This document shows positions 22,097 through 34,814 of a stretch of 64,000 nt of DNA, one piece after another; position 1 is the first letter of the stretch, and each line of letters starts with the position of its first letter. A model generated the notes under the pieces. The model saw only the letters and a program-made list of their open reading frames with translations. It was not told the DNA's origin and made no database searches. This DNA is from Neodontobutis hainanensis. Lineage: Eukaryota > Chordata > Actinopteri > Gobiiformes > Odontobutidae. A program made the position numbers and the translations under genes. The stretch spans positions 115,001 to 179,000 of the forward strand of contig JALDNG010000488.1 in assembly GCA_024349245.1 (NCBI GenBank). Direction: 5' to 3'.

Positions 22097-23190
22097 TCTG
22101 TACTACTGCACCTCTACAGTCTTTTCTAAAGCATGTCTACAGTCTATTCTAATACTCATATACAGTCTCTTCTAATTGTCGTCTATAGTCTGTACTACCG
22201 CACCTTTAAAGTCTATTCTTCTGCAGCAGTGTTAATCTGTTTTAATAATTGTCTAGATTCTGTTCTAATGCTCGTCTACAGTCTGTTCTACTGCACGTCT
22301 ACAGTCTGTTCTACTGCACTTCTATAGTCTGTACTACTGCACTTCTACAGTCTGTTCTAATGCTCGTCTACAGTCTCTATTACTTCACCTCTACAGTCTG
22401 TTCTAAAGCATGTCTAGAAAGTTTTCTAATACTCATATATAGTCTGTTCTAATGCTCATCTACAGTCTGTTCAACTGCACCTCTATAGTCTGTTCTATTG
22501 TATGTCTACAGTCTGTTCTAATGCACATCTACAGATTGTTCTAATACAAGTCTACAGTCTGTACTACTGCTCGTTAACAGTCTGTACTACTGCACCTCTA
22601 CAGTCTTTTCTAAAGCATGTCTACAGTCTATTCTAATACTCATATACAGTCTCTTCTAATTGTCGTCTATAGTCTGTACTACCGCACCTTTAAAGTCTAT
22701 TCTTCTGCAGCATTGTTAATCTGTTTTAATAATTGTCTAGATTCTGTTCTAATGCTCGTCTACAGTCTGTTCTACTGCACGTCTACAGTCTGTTCTACTG
22801 CACTTCTATAGTCTGTACTACTGCACTTCTACAGTCTGTTCTAATGCTCGTCTACAGTCTCTATTACTTCACCTCTACAGTCTGTTCTAAAGCATGTCTA
22901 GAAAGTTTTCTAATACTCATATATAGTCTGTTCTAATGCTCATCTACAGTCTGTTCAACTGCACCTCTATAGTCTGTTCTATTGCATGTCTACAGTCTGT
23001 TCTAATGCACATCTACAGATTGTTCTAATACAAGTCTACAGTCTGTACTACTGCTCGTTAACAGTCTGTACTACTGCACCTCTACAGTCTTTTCTAAAGC
23101 ATGTCTACAGTCTATTCTAATTGTCGTCTATAGTCTGTAATACCGCACCTTTAAAGTCTATTCTTCTGCAGCATCGTTAATCTGTTTTAA
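22097..23190 (+). repeat. 484-bp tandem repeat, two full copies and a partial third
   Basis: Matching positions 22,133, 22,617 and 23,101 are each 484 bp apart. Each copy carries the same rare variants (TAATTGTCGTCTATAG, CCGCACCTTTAAAG, and TTCTTCTGCAGCA followed by a GTTAATC variant). The third copy lacks one monomer-length piece near its start. Confidence 0.88.
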
Positions 23191-23865
23191 TAATTGTCTA
23201 GAGTCTATTCTACTGCTTGTCTACAGTCTGTTCTAATAATTGTCAATAATCTGTACTACTGCACCTCTACAGTCTCTTCTACTGCACATCCACACTTTGT
23301 TCTAATGGTCGTCTACAGTCTCTAATTGTCAGTCTGTTCTACTGGACGTTTACAGTCTAATCTAAAGCTCGTCTACAGTCTGTTCTAAAGCCAATCTACA
23401 GTCTGTTCAACTGCACCTCTACAGTCTGTTCTATTATACGTCTATAGTCTCTTCTAATGCACATCTACAGTCTGTTCTAATGCAAGTCTATAGTCTGTAC
23501 TACTGCTCATTTACGGTCTGTTCTAGTGCAGGTCTACAGTCTGTTCTAATATTTGTCTACAGTCTATAGTCTGTTCTAATGCTCGTCCACAGTCTGTTCT
23601 AATGCACGTCTTTAGTCTGTACTATTGCACATATACAGTCTGTTCTACTGGACGTCTACAGTCTATTCTTATGCTCGTCTACAGTCTGTTCAACTGTACG
23701 TCTACAGTCTTTTTAACTGCACCTCAACAGTCTGTTCTAATGCCAGTTTACAGTTTGTACCTCTGCTCTACTGCAGTATGTTCTAATGCAAGTCTACAGT
23801 CTGTACTACTGCACTTCTACAGTCTGTTCTAATGCTCGTCTACAGTCCGTATTACCGCACCTCTA

Positions 23866-23872
23866 CAATAGA
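23866..23872. other. Head-to-head orientation switch of the satellite
   Basis: The plus monomer ending CCTCTACA passes directly into ATAGAACAGACTGTAG, the reverse-complement monomer, with no spacer or foreign sequence. Confidence 0.9.
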
Positions 23873-24264
23873 ACAGACTGTAGACGAACATTAGAATAGA
23901 CTGTAGACGTTGAGTAGAACAGACTGTAGATGTGCAGTAGTACAGAATAAAGACCTGCATCAAAACAGACTGTGGATGAGCATTAGAACAGATTATAGAC
24001 GTGCATTAGAACAGACTGTAGATGTCCATTAGAACAGACTGTAGTTGTGCAATAGAACAGACTGACGATGTGCAGAAGAATAGACTTTAGAGGTGCAATA
24101 GTACAGACTGTATATGAGTATTAGAAAAGACTGTAGATATGCTTTAGAACAGACTGTAGAGCAGCAGTAGTACAGACTGTAGACGAGCATTAGAACAGAC
24201 TGTATATGAGTATTAGAAAACACTTTAGACATTCTTTAGAACAGACTGTAGAGGTTTAGTAGTT
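23873..24264 (-). repeat. 23-bp satellite, block 2 start (minus orientation)
   Basis: Monomers now read CTGTAGA...TAGAACAGA on the plus strand, the reverse complement of block 1. It stops at the LINE tail. Confidence 0.93.
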
Positions 24265-25409
24265 TAGATACAGATACAGATACAGATAGCTTTATTGATC
24301 CCCAAAGGGCAATTTAGTTTCTACAGTACAGTACACCGTCCAGATATACACCCATTCACACAACTGACGCATGTATATAACAAAGGTAACATGATAGGAC
24401 CTTGGTCCTTGAACAATTTAAGAATAAAACTAAATATAAAAACATCAGCAGAAAAATAAAATCTCCATAATTATTTCCTCAGCTTTTTATTTAACAGCAT
24501 AATTGCTGAAGGAATAAATGATCTCCCATAACGGTTTATTTTTCTGGGGCTGCATATAACGCCGACCTGATGGCATAAGAACAAATTCGTCCCAAAGTAT
24601 GATTCTGGTTCAACAGACTTTTTGCTTTTTGAAGAACACGTTTCTCCCATAGAGAGTTTAGGTCGCACATTTGGCTTCCAATAATTTTGGAGCAGATTTT
24701 AACAATGTTATTTAGACAATTCCGGTCCTTCACTGAAATATTACCAAACCAACAAATGAAAGAAAAAGTAAGAAGGCTCGATGTAAGACAAATACACTGT
24801 GCACAGTATAGATTTAGAAACCCGAAGGAATTAATCCTGCGCAATAAATATACTCTCTGCTGAGCACGTCTGACCACTGCTTCAGAGTTCCTTTCGAACT
24901 TCAGTTGAGAATCAAAAACTGTACCAAATATTTATAATGGTTTACAATCTCCACATCCTCGCCATGGATCCTGCATACTGAAGTATTTGTCCCTTTTTTT
25001 CTAAAATCGATAATGAGTTCCTTAGTTTTAAGAACATTGAGGTCCAGAAGGCTGTCCTCACACCACTTTACAAAATCAGGAAGTGCACTTCCGTGATCTG
25101 ACTCTGTGCCATGGAGAAGTGAAAGCAGAGCAGTATCATCAGAAAATTTAACAAGAAAACTAAAACCTTTTTAAGGGACCTACAACTATCTGTGTATAAA
25201 ATTAACAGTAACGGGGAAAGTACACAGCCTTGAGGGGAACCTGTGTTGGAGACTAGGGTTTTTGAAGTAACCCCATTTACTAAAACCCTCTTTGTCCTGT
25301 CAGTCAGAAAGTATAAGAAACAAAGCCAAAAGCTGATCAGGCAGATTAAAATAAGAAGCAAGGCCTCTCAATCAAAATGAGAGGCTGCATTTTATTAAAA
25401 GTCTGACTG
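24265..25409 (-). mobile_element. 5'-truncated CR1/L2-like LINE with TATCTG tail
   Basis: Minus-strand order is RT core, C-terminal region, 3' UTR ending TTTGGGGATCAATAAAG and a TATCTG repeat tail (24,267-24,288 on the plus strand as GATACA units). The satellite phase resumes directly at 25,410. The 5' part of the element, including any endonuclease, is absent. This is a different family from the LINE at 16 kb, judging by its tail. Confidence 0.85.
24480..25361 (-). pseudogene. LINE reverse transcriptase, C-terminal half, frameshifted
   Basis: The first frame contains NTGSPQGCVLSPLL, the RT block before the catalytic loop. After a frameshift the next frame carries KFSDDTALLSLL, where the paired aspartates are the catalytic box. 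Further on come NSEAVVRRAQQRVYLLRR and SLLTFSFICWFGN, typical of the post-RT region, and the end of the ORF near 24,480. At least two frameshifts separate these pieces. The N-terminal RT blocks and endonuclease are missing. Confidence 0.85.
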
Positions 25410-28400
25410 TTCAGACTGTAGACGAGCATTAGAACAGACTCTATATGAGTATTAGAAAACACTCTAGACATGCTTTAGAACAGATTGTAGAGGTGCAGTA
25501 GTTCAGACTGTAGACGAGCATTAGAACAGACTGTATATGAGTATTAGAAAATACTCTAGACATGCTTTAGAAGAGACTATAGAGGTGCAGTAGTACAGAC
25601 TGTAGATGTGCAATAGAACAGACTGTAGACGTTATTAGAACAGACTGTAGACGTGCAGTAAAACAGACTGTAGACAAGCAGTAGGACAGACTGTAGACTT
25701 GCATTAGAACAGACAGTAGATGTACATTAGAACAGACTGTAGATGTGCAGTAAAACAGACTGTGTAGTGCAGTTGAACAGACTTCAGAGCGGCAGTAGTA
25801 CAGACTCTAGACTGGATTTAGAACTGACTGTGGACAACCATTAGAACAGACTGTAAACGTCCAGTAGAACAGACTGACAATGTGCAAAAGAATAGACTGT
25901 AGAGATGCAGTAGTACAGGCTGTAGACGAGAATAAGAACAGACTATATATGAGTATTAGAAAACACTATAGACTTGCTTTAGAACAGACTGTAGAGGTGC
26001 AGTAATAGACTGTAGACGAGCATTAGAAAAAAGACTGTAGAAGTGCAGTAGTACAGGCTTTAGACTTGCATTAGAAAGGACTGTAGATGTGCATTAGAAC
26101 AGACTTTAGAAGTGCAGTAGTAGAGACTGTAGATGTGCAGTAAAACAGACTGTAGATGTGCAGTAGAACAGACTGCAGTAGAGCAGAGGTACAGACTGTA
26201 AACTGGCATTAGAACAGACTGTTGAGTTGCAGTTGAACAATCTGTTGTTGTGCAGTTGAACAGACTGTAGTTGAGCATTAGAACAGACTGTAGACGTCAA
26301 GTAGAACAGACTGTAAATGTGCAGTAGTACAGACTAAAGACCTCCATTAGAACAGACTGTGGACGAGCATTAGAACAAACTATAGACGTGCATTAGAAAA
26401 TACTGTAGTAGGAAAGTAGAACAAATTGTAGAGATGCAGTAGTACAGAATGTCGACAAATATCAGGACAGACTATAGTAGACGTGCAGTAGAACAGACTG
26501 TAGACTTGCATTAGAACAGACTGTAGCTGTCCATTAGAACAGACTGTAGATGTGCAGTAGAACAGACTGACGATGTGCAGAAGAATAGACTGTAGACGTG
26601 CAGTAGTACAGAGTGTCGACAATTATTAGAAAAGACTATAGACATGCAGTAGAACGGACTGTAGACAATTATTAGAACAGACTGTAGACTTGCAGTAGAA
26701 CAGACTGACAATGCTTCAGAGAAAAAGACTTTAGTGGTGCAGTAGTTTAGACTGTAGACGAGCATTAGAACAGACTGTATATGAGTATTAGAAAACAATC
26801 TAGACATGCTTTAGAACAGAATGTAGAGGCGCAGTAATACAGACTGTAGATGAGCATTAGAAAAGACTGTAGAAGTGCAGTAGTACAGACTGTAGATGTG
26901 CAGTAGAACAGACTGTAGATGTTTATTAAAACAGATTGTATTCATACAGTATAACAGACTGAAGACAAGCAGTAGATTAGAATGTAGACTTGCAATAGAA
27001 CAGACTATAGACGTGCAGTTGAACAGATTGTAGACGTGCAGTTGAACAGACTTCATAGCAGCAGTAGTACAGACTCTAGAATGGCTTTAGAACTGATTGT
27101 AGACGAATATTAGAACTGACTATAGACGACCAATAGAACAGACTGTACATGTGCAGTAGAAGAGATTGTAGATGTGCAGTAGAACAGACTGACAATGCTT
27201 CAGAGGAATAGACTTTAGTGGTGCAGTAGTTCAGACTGTAGACAAGCATTAGAACAGACTGTATATGAGTATTAGAAAACACTGTAGACATGCTTTAGAA
27301 CAGACTCTAGAGGTGCAGTTTAACAGACTGTAGACAAGCATTAGAACAGACTGTATTTGAGTATTAGAAACACTCTAGACATGCTTTAGAACAGACTGTA
27401 GAGGTGCAGTAGAACAGACTGTAGGTGAGCAGTAGTACAGAATGTAGACTTGCATTAGAACAGACTATAGATGTGCATTAGAACAGACTGTATATGAGCA
27501 GTAAAACAGACTGTAGACGTGAAGTAGAACAGACTGCAGTAGAGCAGAAGTACAGACTGTAAACTGGCATTAGAACAGACTGTAGATGAGCAGTAGTACA
27601 GACTGTATATGAGTATTAGAAAACACTCTAGACATGCTTTAGAACAGACTGTAGAAGTGCAGTAGTTCAGACGGTAGACGAGCATTAGAACAGACTGTAT
27701 TTGAGTATAAGAAAACACTCGTGACATGCTTTAGAACAGACTGTAGAGGTGCAGTAATACAGACTGTAGACGAGCATTAGAACAGTCTGTAGAAGTGCAG
27801 TATTACAGACTGTAGATGTGCAGTAGAACAGACTATAGACATTTATTAGAAGAGATTGTAGACCTGCAGTAGAACAGACCGTAGATGAGCAGTAGTAAAG
27901 ACTGTAGACTTGCATTAGAACAGACTGTAGATGTGCATTAGAACAGACTTTAGAAGTGCAGTAGTAGAGACTGTAGATGTGCAATGGAACAGACTGTAGA
28001 TGTTTATTAGAACAGACTCTAGACGTGCAGTAGAACAGACTGTAGATGAGCAGTAGTACAGACTGTAGACTTGCATTAGAACAGACTGTAGATGTGCATT
28101 AGAACAGACTGTAGATGTGCAGTAAAAAACACTGTAGAAGTGCAATAGAACAGACTGCAGTAGAGCAGAGGTACAGACTGTAAAATGGCGTTAGAACAGA
28201 CTGTAGAGGTGCAGTTGAACAGACTGTAGACTTGCAGTTGAACAGACTTCAGAGCAGCAGTAGTACAGACTCTAGATTGGCATTAGAACTGACTGTAAAC
28301 GTCCAGTAGAACAGACTGTAGATGTGCATTAGAACAGACTGTAGATGTGCATTAGAAGAGACTGTAGACCTTTAATAAAACAGACTAGAGTCGTGCAGTA

Positions 28401-31400
28401 GAACAGACTGTAGAAGAGCAATAGAAGAGACTGTAGACTTGCAGTTGAACAGACTGTAGATGTGCATTAGAACAGACTGTAGATGTGCAGTAGAACAGAA
28501 TGTAGGCTTGCAGTAAAACAGACTGCAGAGCAGCAGTAGTAAAGACTCTAGACTGGCATTAGAACAGACTGTAGACCTGCAGTAGAACAGAATGTAGAGT
28601 AGAAGTAGAACAAACTGTAGAGGTGGAGTAGTACTTTTATTGGGCCTTAGAACAGACTGTATTCCAGCAATAGAACAGACTATAGATGTGCATTAGTACA
28701 GACTGCATTAGAACAGACTATGGACGAGTATTTGAACAGACTATAGACGTGTATTAGAACAGACTGTAGATGTCCAGTAAAACAGACTAACGATGCTGCA
28801 GAAGAATAGAATTTAAAGGTACGTTAGTAGAGACTGTAGACGAGCATTAGAACAGACTGTATATGAGTATTAGAATAGACTGTAGACATGCTTTAGAACA
28901 GACTGTAGAGGTGCAGTAGTACAGCCTGTACAGGAGCAGTAGTACAGACTGTTGACTTGCATTAGAACAGACTGAAGATGTGCATTAAAACAGACTGTAG
29001 ATGTGCAGTAAAACAGAATGTAGACATGCAGTAGAACAGACTGCGGTAGAGCAGTAGTACATACTGTAAAATGGCATTAGAACAGACTGTAGAGGTGCAG
29101 TTAAACAGACTGTAGACTTGGAGTTGAACAGACTTCAGAGCAGCAGTAGTACAGACTCTAGATTTGCTTTAGAACAGACTGTAGGCTAGCATTACAACAG
29201 ACTGTAAACGTCCAGTAGAAGAGACTGACAATGTGCAGAAGAATAGACTCTAGAGGTGCAGTAGTACAGACTGTAGACGAGCATTAGAACAGACTGTATA
29301 TTTGTATTAGAAAACACTCTAAACATGCTTTAGAAACGACTGTAGATGTGCAGTAAAACAGACTATAGACATGCAGTAGAACAGACTGCAGTAGAGCAAT
29401 AGTACAGACTGTAAACTGGCATTAGAAGAGACTGTAGAAGTGCAGTAGTACAGACTGTAGATGTGCAGTAGAACAGACTGTAGAAAATTTTTAGATCAGA
29501 CTGTAGACCTGCAGTAGAACAGACCGCAGCTGAGCTTTAGAATAGACTTTAGAAGTGCAGTAGTAAAGACTGTAGATGTGCAGTAGAACATACTGTAGAC
29601 GTTTATAAGAAAAGACTGTAGACATGCAGTAGAACAGACAATAGATGAGTAGTAGTACAGACTGTAGACTTGCATTAGAACAGACTGTAGATGTGCATTA
29701 GAAAAGACTGTAGATGTGCATTAAAACAGACTGTAGACATGCAGTAGAACAGACTGCAGTAGAGCAGAAGTAAAGAATGTAAACTGGCATTAGAACAGAC
29801 TGTTGAGGTGCAAATGAAAAGACTGTAGACGTGCAGTAATACAGACTGTAGACGAGCATTAGAACAGACTGTAGAAGTGCAGTAGTACAGACTGTAGATG
29901 TGCAGTAGAACAGACTGTAGATGTTTATTAGAACAGACTGTAGACCTGCAGTAGAACAGACTGTAAATGAGCAGTAGTACAGACTGTAGACTTGCATTAG
30001 AACAGACTGTAGATGAGCAGTAGTACAGATTATAGACTTGCATTAGAACAGACTGTATTCCAGCAATAGAACAGACTATAGATGTGCATTAGTACAGACT
30101 GCATTAGAACAGACTATGGACGAGTATTTGAACAGACTATAGACGTGTATTAGAACAGACTGTAGATGTGCATTAGAACAGAATGTAGATGTGCAGTAAA
30201 ACAGACTGTGGTGCAGTAGAACAGACTGCAGTAAAGCAGAGGTACAGACTGTAAACTGGCATTAGAAGAGACTGTTGAGGTGCAGTTGAAAAGACTGTAG
30301 ACGTGCAGTTGAACAGACTGTAGATGTGCATTTGAAAAGACTTTAGACGTACAATACAACAGACTGTATACGAGCATTAGAACAGACTATAGACTGTAGA
30401 CGTTTATTAGAACAGACTGTATACCTGCACTAGAACAGACCATAGATGAGCAGTAGTACAGACTATAGATTTGCATTAGAACAGACTGTAGATGTGAATT
30501 AGAAACAGACTTTAGAAGTGCAGTAGTAGAGACTGTAGATGTGTAGTAGAAAAGACTTTAGACGTTTATCAGAACAGACTGCAGACATGCAGTAGAACAG
30601 ACTGTAGACGTGCAGTAGAACAGACTGTAGGCAAGCATTAGAACAGACTGTAAACGTCCAGTAGAACAGACTGACAATGTGCAGAAGAATAGACTGTAGA
30701 GGTGCAGTAGTACAGATTGTAGACAAGCATTAAAACAGACTGTATATGAGTATTAGAAAACACTGTAGACATGCTTAAGAACAGACTGTAGAAATGTAGT
30801 AGTTCAGACTTTAGACGAGCATTAAAACAGACTCTATATGAGTATTAGAAAACACTACTAGAAATGCTTTACAACAGACTGTAGAGGTGCAGTAATACAG
30901 ACTGTAGACGAGCATTAAAAAATACTGTAAAAGTGCAGTAGTACAGACTGTAAATGTGCAGAACAGACTGTAGACGTTTAATAAAACAGATTGTAGACAT
31001 GCTGCAGTAGAGCAATAGAACAGACTGTAAACTGGCATTAGAACAGACTGTAGAGGTGCAGTTGAACAGACTGTAGACTTGCAGTAGAACAGACTTCAGA
31101 GCAGCAGTAGTACAGACACTAGATTGGCTTTGGAAATGACTGTAGACGAGCATTAAAAAGACTGTAAACGTCAGTAGAACAGACTGACAATGTGCAGAAG
31201 AATAGACTGTAGAGATGGAGTAGTACAGACTGAAGACGAGCATTAGAACAGACTGTATATGAGTATTAGAAAACACTCTAGACATGCTTTAGAATAGACT
31301 GGAGAGGTGCAGTAATACAGACTGTAGACGAGCATTAGAACAGACTGTAGACCTGCAGTAGAAGAGACCGTAGATGAGTAGTAGTACAGAATGTAGACTT

Positions 31401-32308
31401 GCATTAGAACAGACTGTAGATTAGCATTAGAATAGACTTTAGAAGTGCAGTAGTAAAGACTGTAGATGTGTAGTAGAAAAGACTGTAGACGTTTATCAGA
31501 AGAGACTGCAGACGTGCAGTAGAACAGACTGTAAGCAAGCATTAGAACAGACTGTAAACGTCCAGTAGAACAGACTGACAATGTGCAGAAGAATAGACTA
31601 TAGAGGTGCAGTAGTACAGACTGTAGACGAGCATTAGAACAGACTGTATATGAGGATTAGAAAACACTGTAGACATGCTTTAGAACAGACTGTAGAAATG
31701 TAGTAGTTCAGACTGTAGACGAGCATTAGAACAGACTCTATATGAATATTAGAAAACACTACTAGAAATGCTTCACAACAGACTGTAGAGGTGCAGTAAT
31801 ACAGACTGTAGACGAGCATTAAAAAAGACTGTAGAAGTGCACTAGTAAAGACTGTAAATGTGCAGAGACTGCAGACGTGCAGTAGAACAGACTGTAAGCA
31901 AGCATTAGAACGGACTGTAAACGTCCAGTAGAACAGACTGACAATGTGCAGAAGAATAGACTATAGAGGTGCAGTAGTACAGACTGTAGACGAGCATTAG
32001 AACAGACTGTATATGAGGATTAGAAAACACTGTAGACATGCTTTAGAACAGACTGTAGAAATGTAGTAGTTCAGACTGTAGACGAGCATTAGAACAGACT
32101 CTATATGAATATTAGAAAACACTACTAGAAATGCTTCACAACAGACTGTAGAGGTGCAGTAATACAGACTGTAGACGAGCATTAAAAAAGACTGTAGAAG
32201 TGCACTAGTAAAGACTGTAAATGTGCAGAACAGACTGTAGACGTTTATTAAAACAGATTGTAGACGTGCAGTAGAACAGACCGTAGATGAGCAGTAGTAC
32301 AAACTCTA
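25410..32308 (-). repeat. 23-bp satellite, block 2 (minus orientation)
   Basis: Continuous minus-oriented array. 29,675-30,043 recurs nearly unchanged at 41,018-41,386. 30,950-31,300 matches the two flanks of the 8.3-kb insert (32,225-32,270 and 40,660-40,930). 28,640-28,760 recurs near 30,050-30,160. Frames of up to 138 residues on the minus strand are repeat by-products. Confidence 0.94.
31627..32235 (-). repeat. 360-bp tandem duplication within the satellite
   Basis: The run with TGAGGATTAGAAAACAC, GAAATGTAGTAGTTCAG, TATATGAATATTAG and AAATGCTTCACAACAG appears at about 31,627-31,867 and again 360 bp later. It ends less than 100 bp from the 8.3-kb insert. Confidence 0.88.
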
Positions 32309-32640
32309 GAAAGTCCTCGATTTCAAACGGTGTTTTTTTGGCCATTAAAAAAAATCCTCATGTACAGGCTTTGTGGGAGCTGTGCGCCGCACGCCCGAAA
32401 TTTTTCGGGGGTCCGGCGACCCGCCAGATCGGACACGCTGGGGCCGCTGGTGCGCGTGGACACTCTCCTGAGGCCCTTGCCCCGCCGGGGGCCGATAGGA
32501 GGGGCCCCAAAGTTTTTGGACACAGGCTTGCAATACTGGACACGTCCACAGTGTGGCATAATGCTCAGTCCCACTCCAGGCTTAATTCAACGGGCCTCAG
32601 CCCCTATTCGATTAGCAAGGCGTTGGACACTGCCATTCCT
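32309..32640. other. Left end of the composite block, unique sequence
   Basis: GC-rich single-copy-looking sequence after a TTTTTTTGGCCATTAAAAAAAA stretch. Frames on both strands overlap here but none resembles a known protein, and none is supported by context. Confidence 0.45.
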
Positions 32641-33105
32641 TCACCAGGTGACCACAGCTGGCCACTCCTAAGCCACGCCCACATCCCACGAACCCACTAT
32701 TTGTCCACTTCCCCACTATTTTAAGGAAATTTGTCGGAGACAACTGCTGACCACTCCTAAGCCACGCCCACATCCCAGTGACCACTCCTAAGCCCCGCCC
32801 ACATCCCCACAAACCCACTATTTGTCCACTTCCCCACTATTTCAAGGAAATTTGTCGGAGACCACTGTTGACCACTCCTAAGCCCCGCCCACATCCCACG
32901 AACCCACTATTTGTCCACTTCCCCACTATTTCGGGGAAATGTGTCGCTGACCACTACAAAGACCCGCCCACATCCCACGAACCCACTATGTGTCCACTTC
33001 CCCACTATTTCGGGAAGCGTGTTGAGACCCCCTTACCACGGCTGACCACTCCTAAGCCCCGCCCACATCCCACGAACCCACTATTTGTCCAAGAACCCAC
33101 TGTTT
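32641..33105. repeat. CCCACTAT minisatellite, left arm
   Basis: About five irregular copies, spaced roughly 70-120 bp, of a unit with CCACTCCTAAGCCCCGCCC, ACATCCCACGAACCCACTAT and GTCCACTTCCCCACTATTTC. The right arm at 39.83-40.34 kb has the same unit reversed. Confidence 0.85.
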
Positions 33106-34814
33106 ATCAGAATGGGCCCAGAAGCGGTCAGATGGTTATGTGCCACAAGAGGATTCCGTGGTAGCGCCCCTCTGGCCAATTTTGACATTTGGCCGAAAGT
33201 TTCTCCGGGAGACTTGCCCTGTGGATAAGGCATAGCAGGGCCCCCCTGAGCTCCCAGTTTGGTTTTTGACCACAACGGATCTTTCTGAACAAATTCAAGT
33301 TGCCCATTATTTCAATGTATTTTGTGTAGTGTGTTCATGGACGACGCTTGGAAAGGTCCGATCGACTCGGGAGTGGACTCCTTTTTCTCGTCACAGTGCG
33401 TAGAAGAGTGTGGTAAAGTTTAGTGAGGCTACGACATTGGTAAGGGGTCAAATAATGTTCAGGGGTCAATGGTCAGAAACCGTTATAGGCTGTGTCTTTT
33501 GGAGGCTGAAACTTTTTCCCTTTGCTCTAAAGCCAGCAGCCTTTGATATGTCGTTCTGGGTGCTGGCTTTAGAGCAAAGCCAGCACCCAGAACGACATAT
33601 CAAAGGCTGCTGGCTTTAGAGCAAAGCCAGCAGCCTTTGCTCTAAAGCCAGCAGCCTTTGATATGTCGTTCTGGGTGCTGGCTTTGCTCTAAAGCCAGCA
33701 CCCAGAACGACATATCAAAGCTGCTGGCTTTAGAGCAAAGGAAAAAGCCAGCAGCCTTGCTCTAAAGCCAGCAGCCTTTGATATGTCGTTCTGGCTTTAG
33801 AGCAAAGGCTGCTGGCTTTTTCCCTTTGCTCTAAAGCCAGCAGCCTTTGATATGTCGTTCTGGGTGGCCCCAGGAGCCAGGGTGCAAAATTTGGGCCCCC
33901 TGGGACATCTGTAGAAAACTCCCATTAGCCCATTATTTCAATGTATTTTGTAAAGTGCGTTCACGGACGACGCTTAGGAAGGTCCAATCGACTCGGGAGT
34001 GGACTCCTTTTTCTCGCCACAGTGCATGGAAGTGTGCGGTAAAGGTTGGAGAGGCTACAACATCGTTAAGGGGCTTAATTGGCAAAAGAGCAACGGTCGT
34101 CCGCGAAGATACTATGCGCATAAGTGTGAAGTGGGATGACTCCCGTTCGGAGACGGAAAGTCTTGGGATCTTGAAATTTTTGATCGGTACTCTCTAGGGG
34201 CCCCTGAAGTCGAATCCCAAAGCGCATAACTCTAGGACCCCCTGAACCAGATTGCATCCCACTTTTCAAAAAAACTTAGAAGGCCCTATGCTTCAATGCC
34301 ATTTAGAGACCATTTTGAGAAAAATTGTCACGGAGGCTGAAATCTTTTCCTTTTGCTCTAGATCCATCCGCCTTCGATATGTTATTCAGGAAGGTCCCTG
34401 GAGCCAGCGTGCAAAATTTGGGCCCCCTGGGACATCTGTAGAAAACTCCCAATAGCCCATTATTTCAATGTATTTTGTATAATGCGTTCACGGACGGCGC
34501 TTAGGAAGGTCCAATCGACTCGGGAGTGGACTCCTTTTTCTCGTCACAGTGCGTGGAAGAGTGTGGTAAAGTTTGGTGAGGCTACGACATTGTTAAGGGC
34601 TCAAATAATGTTCAGGGGTCAATGGTCAGAAACCGTTATAGGCTGTGTCTTTTGGAGGCTGAAACTTTTTCCCTTTGCTCTAAAGCCAGCAGCCTTTGAT
34701 ATGTCGTTCTGGGTGGCCCCAGGAGCCAGGGTGCAAAATTTGGGCCCCCTGGGACATCTGTAGAAAACTCCTATTAGCCCATTATTTCAATATATTTTGT
34801 ATAGTGACTTTTTT
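33106..34814 (+). repeat. Left arm core of the composite block
   Basis: Three partial copies of a unit with CATTATTTCAATGTATTTTG, then a TTCACGGAC-like motif, ATCGACTCGGGAGTGGACTC, and TTTGCTCTAAAGCCAGCAGC, then TTTGGGCCCCCTGGGACATC (copies begin near 33,305, 33,930 and 34,460). Copies differ by insertion of a stretch with GGGATCTTGAAATTTTTGAT. The right arm holds the same sequences reversed at 38.1-39.8 kb. Frames such as GEATTLVRGQIMF recur in each copy on both arms, but no start, motif or splice signal supports a gene. Confidence 0.8.
33521..33860. repeat. Three consecutive foldbacks of the same 50-bp sequence
   Basis: 33,521-33,570 and 33,576-33,625 are perfect 50-base reverse complements with a 5-base loop (AGAGC). 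A second near-perfect foldback follows (arms about 33,637-33,684 and 33,691-33,739). A third has arms about 33,740-33,771 and 33,793-33,824. All are built from TTTGCTCTAAAGCCAGCAGC and GATATGTCGTTCTGG. The equivalent right-arm segments (38.5 and 39.4 kb) have only the plain single copy. Confidence 0.9.

Larger units (their letters stand above)
16975..23868 (+). repeat. 23-bp satellite, block 1 end
   Basis: Plus-oriented array with two clear higher-order tandem duplications (776 bp near 19.6-21.0 kb; 484 bp near 22.1-23.2 kb). The 21,690-22,150 segment has an inverted near-copy at 63,300-63,870. The array ends where the orientation flips. Confidence 0.94.

Noticed and set aside
2652..23868. 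CRISPR-like array of short regular repeats
   Set aside because: Units are contiguous with no unique spacers, and the context is a vertebrate genome with eukaryotic transposons.
32287..33275. Overlapping frames on both strands at the left edge of the 8.3-kb block
   Set aside because: No recognisable domain, frames on opposite strands overlap, and several are within the minisatellite.
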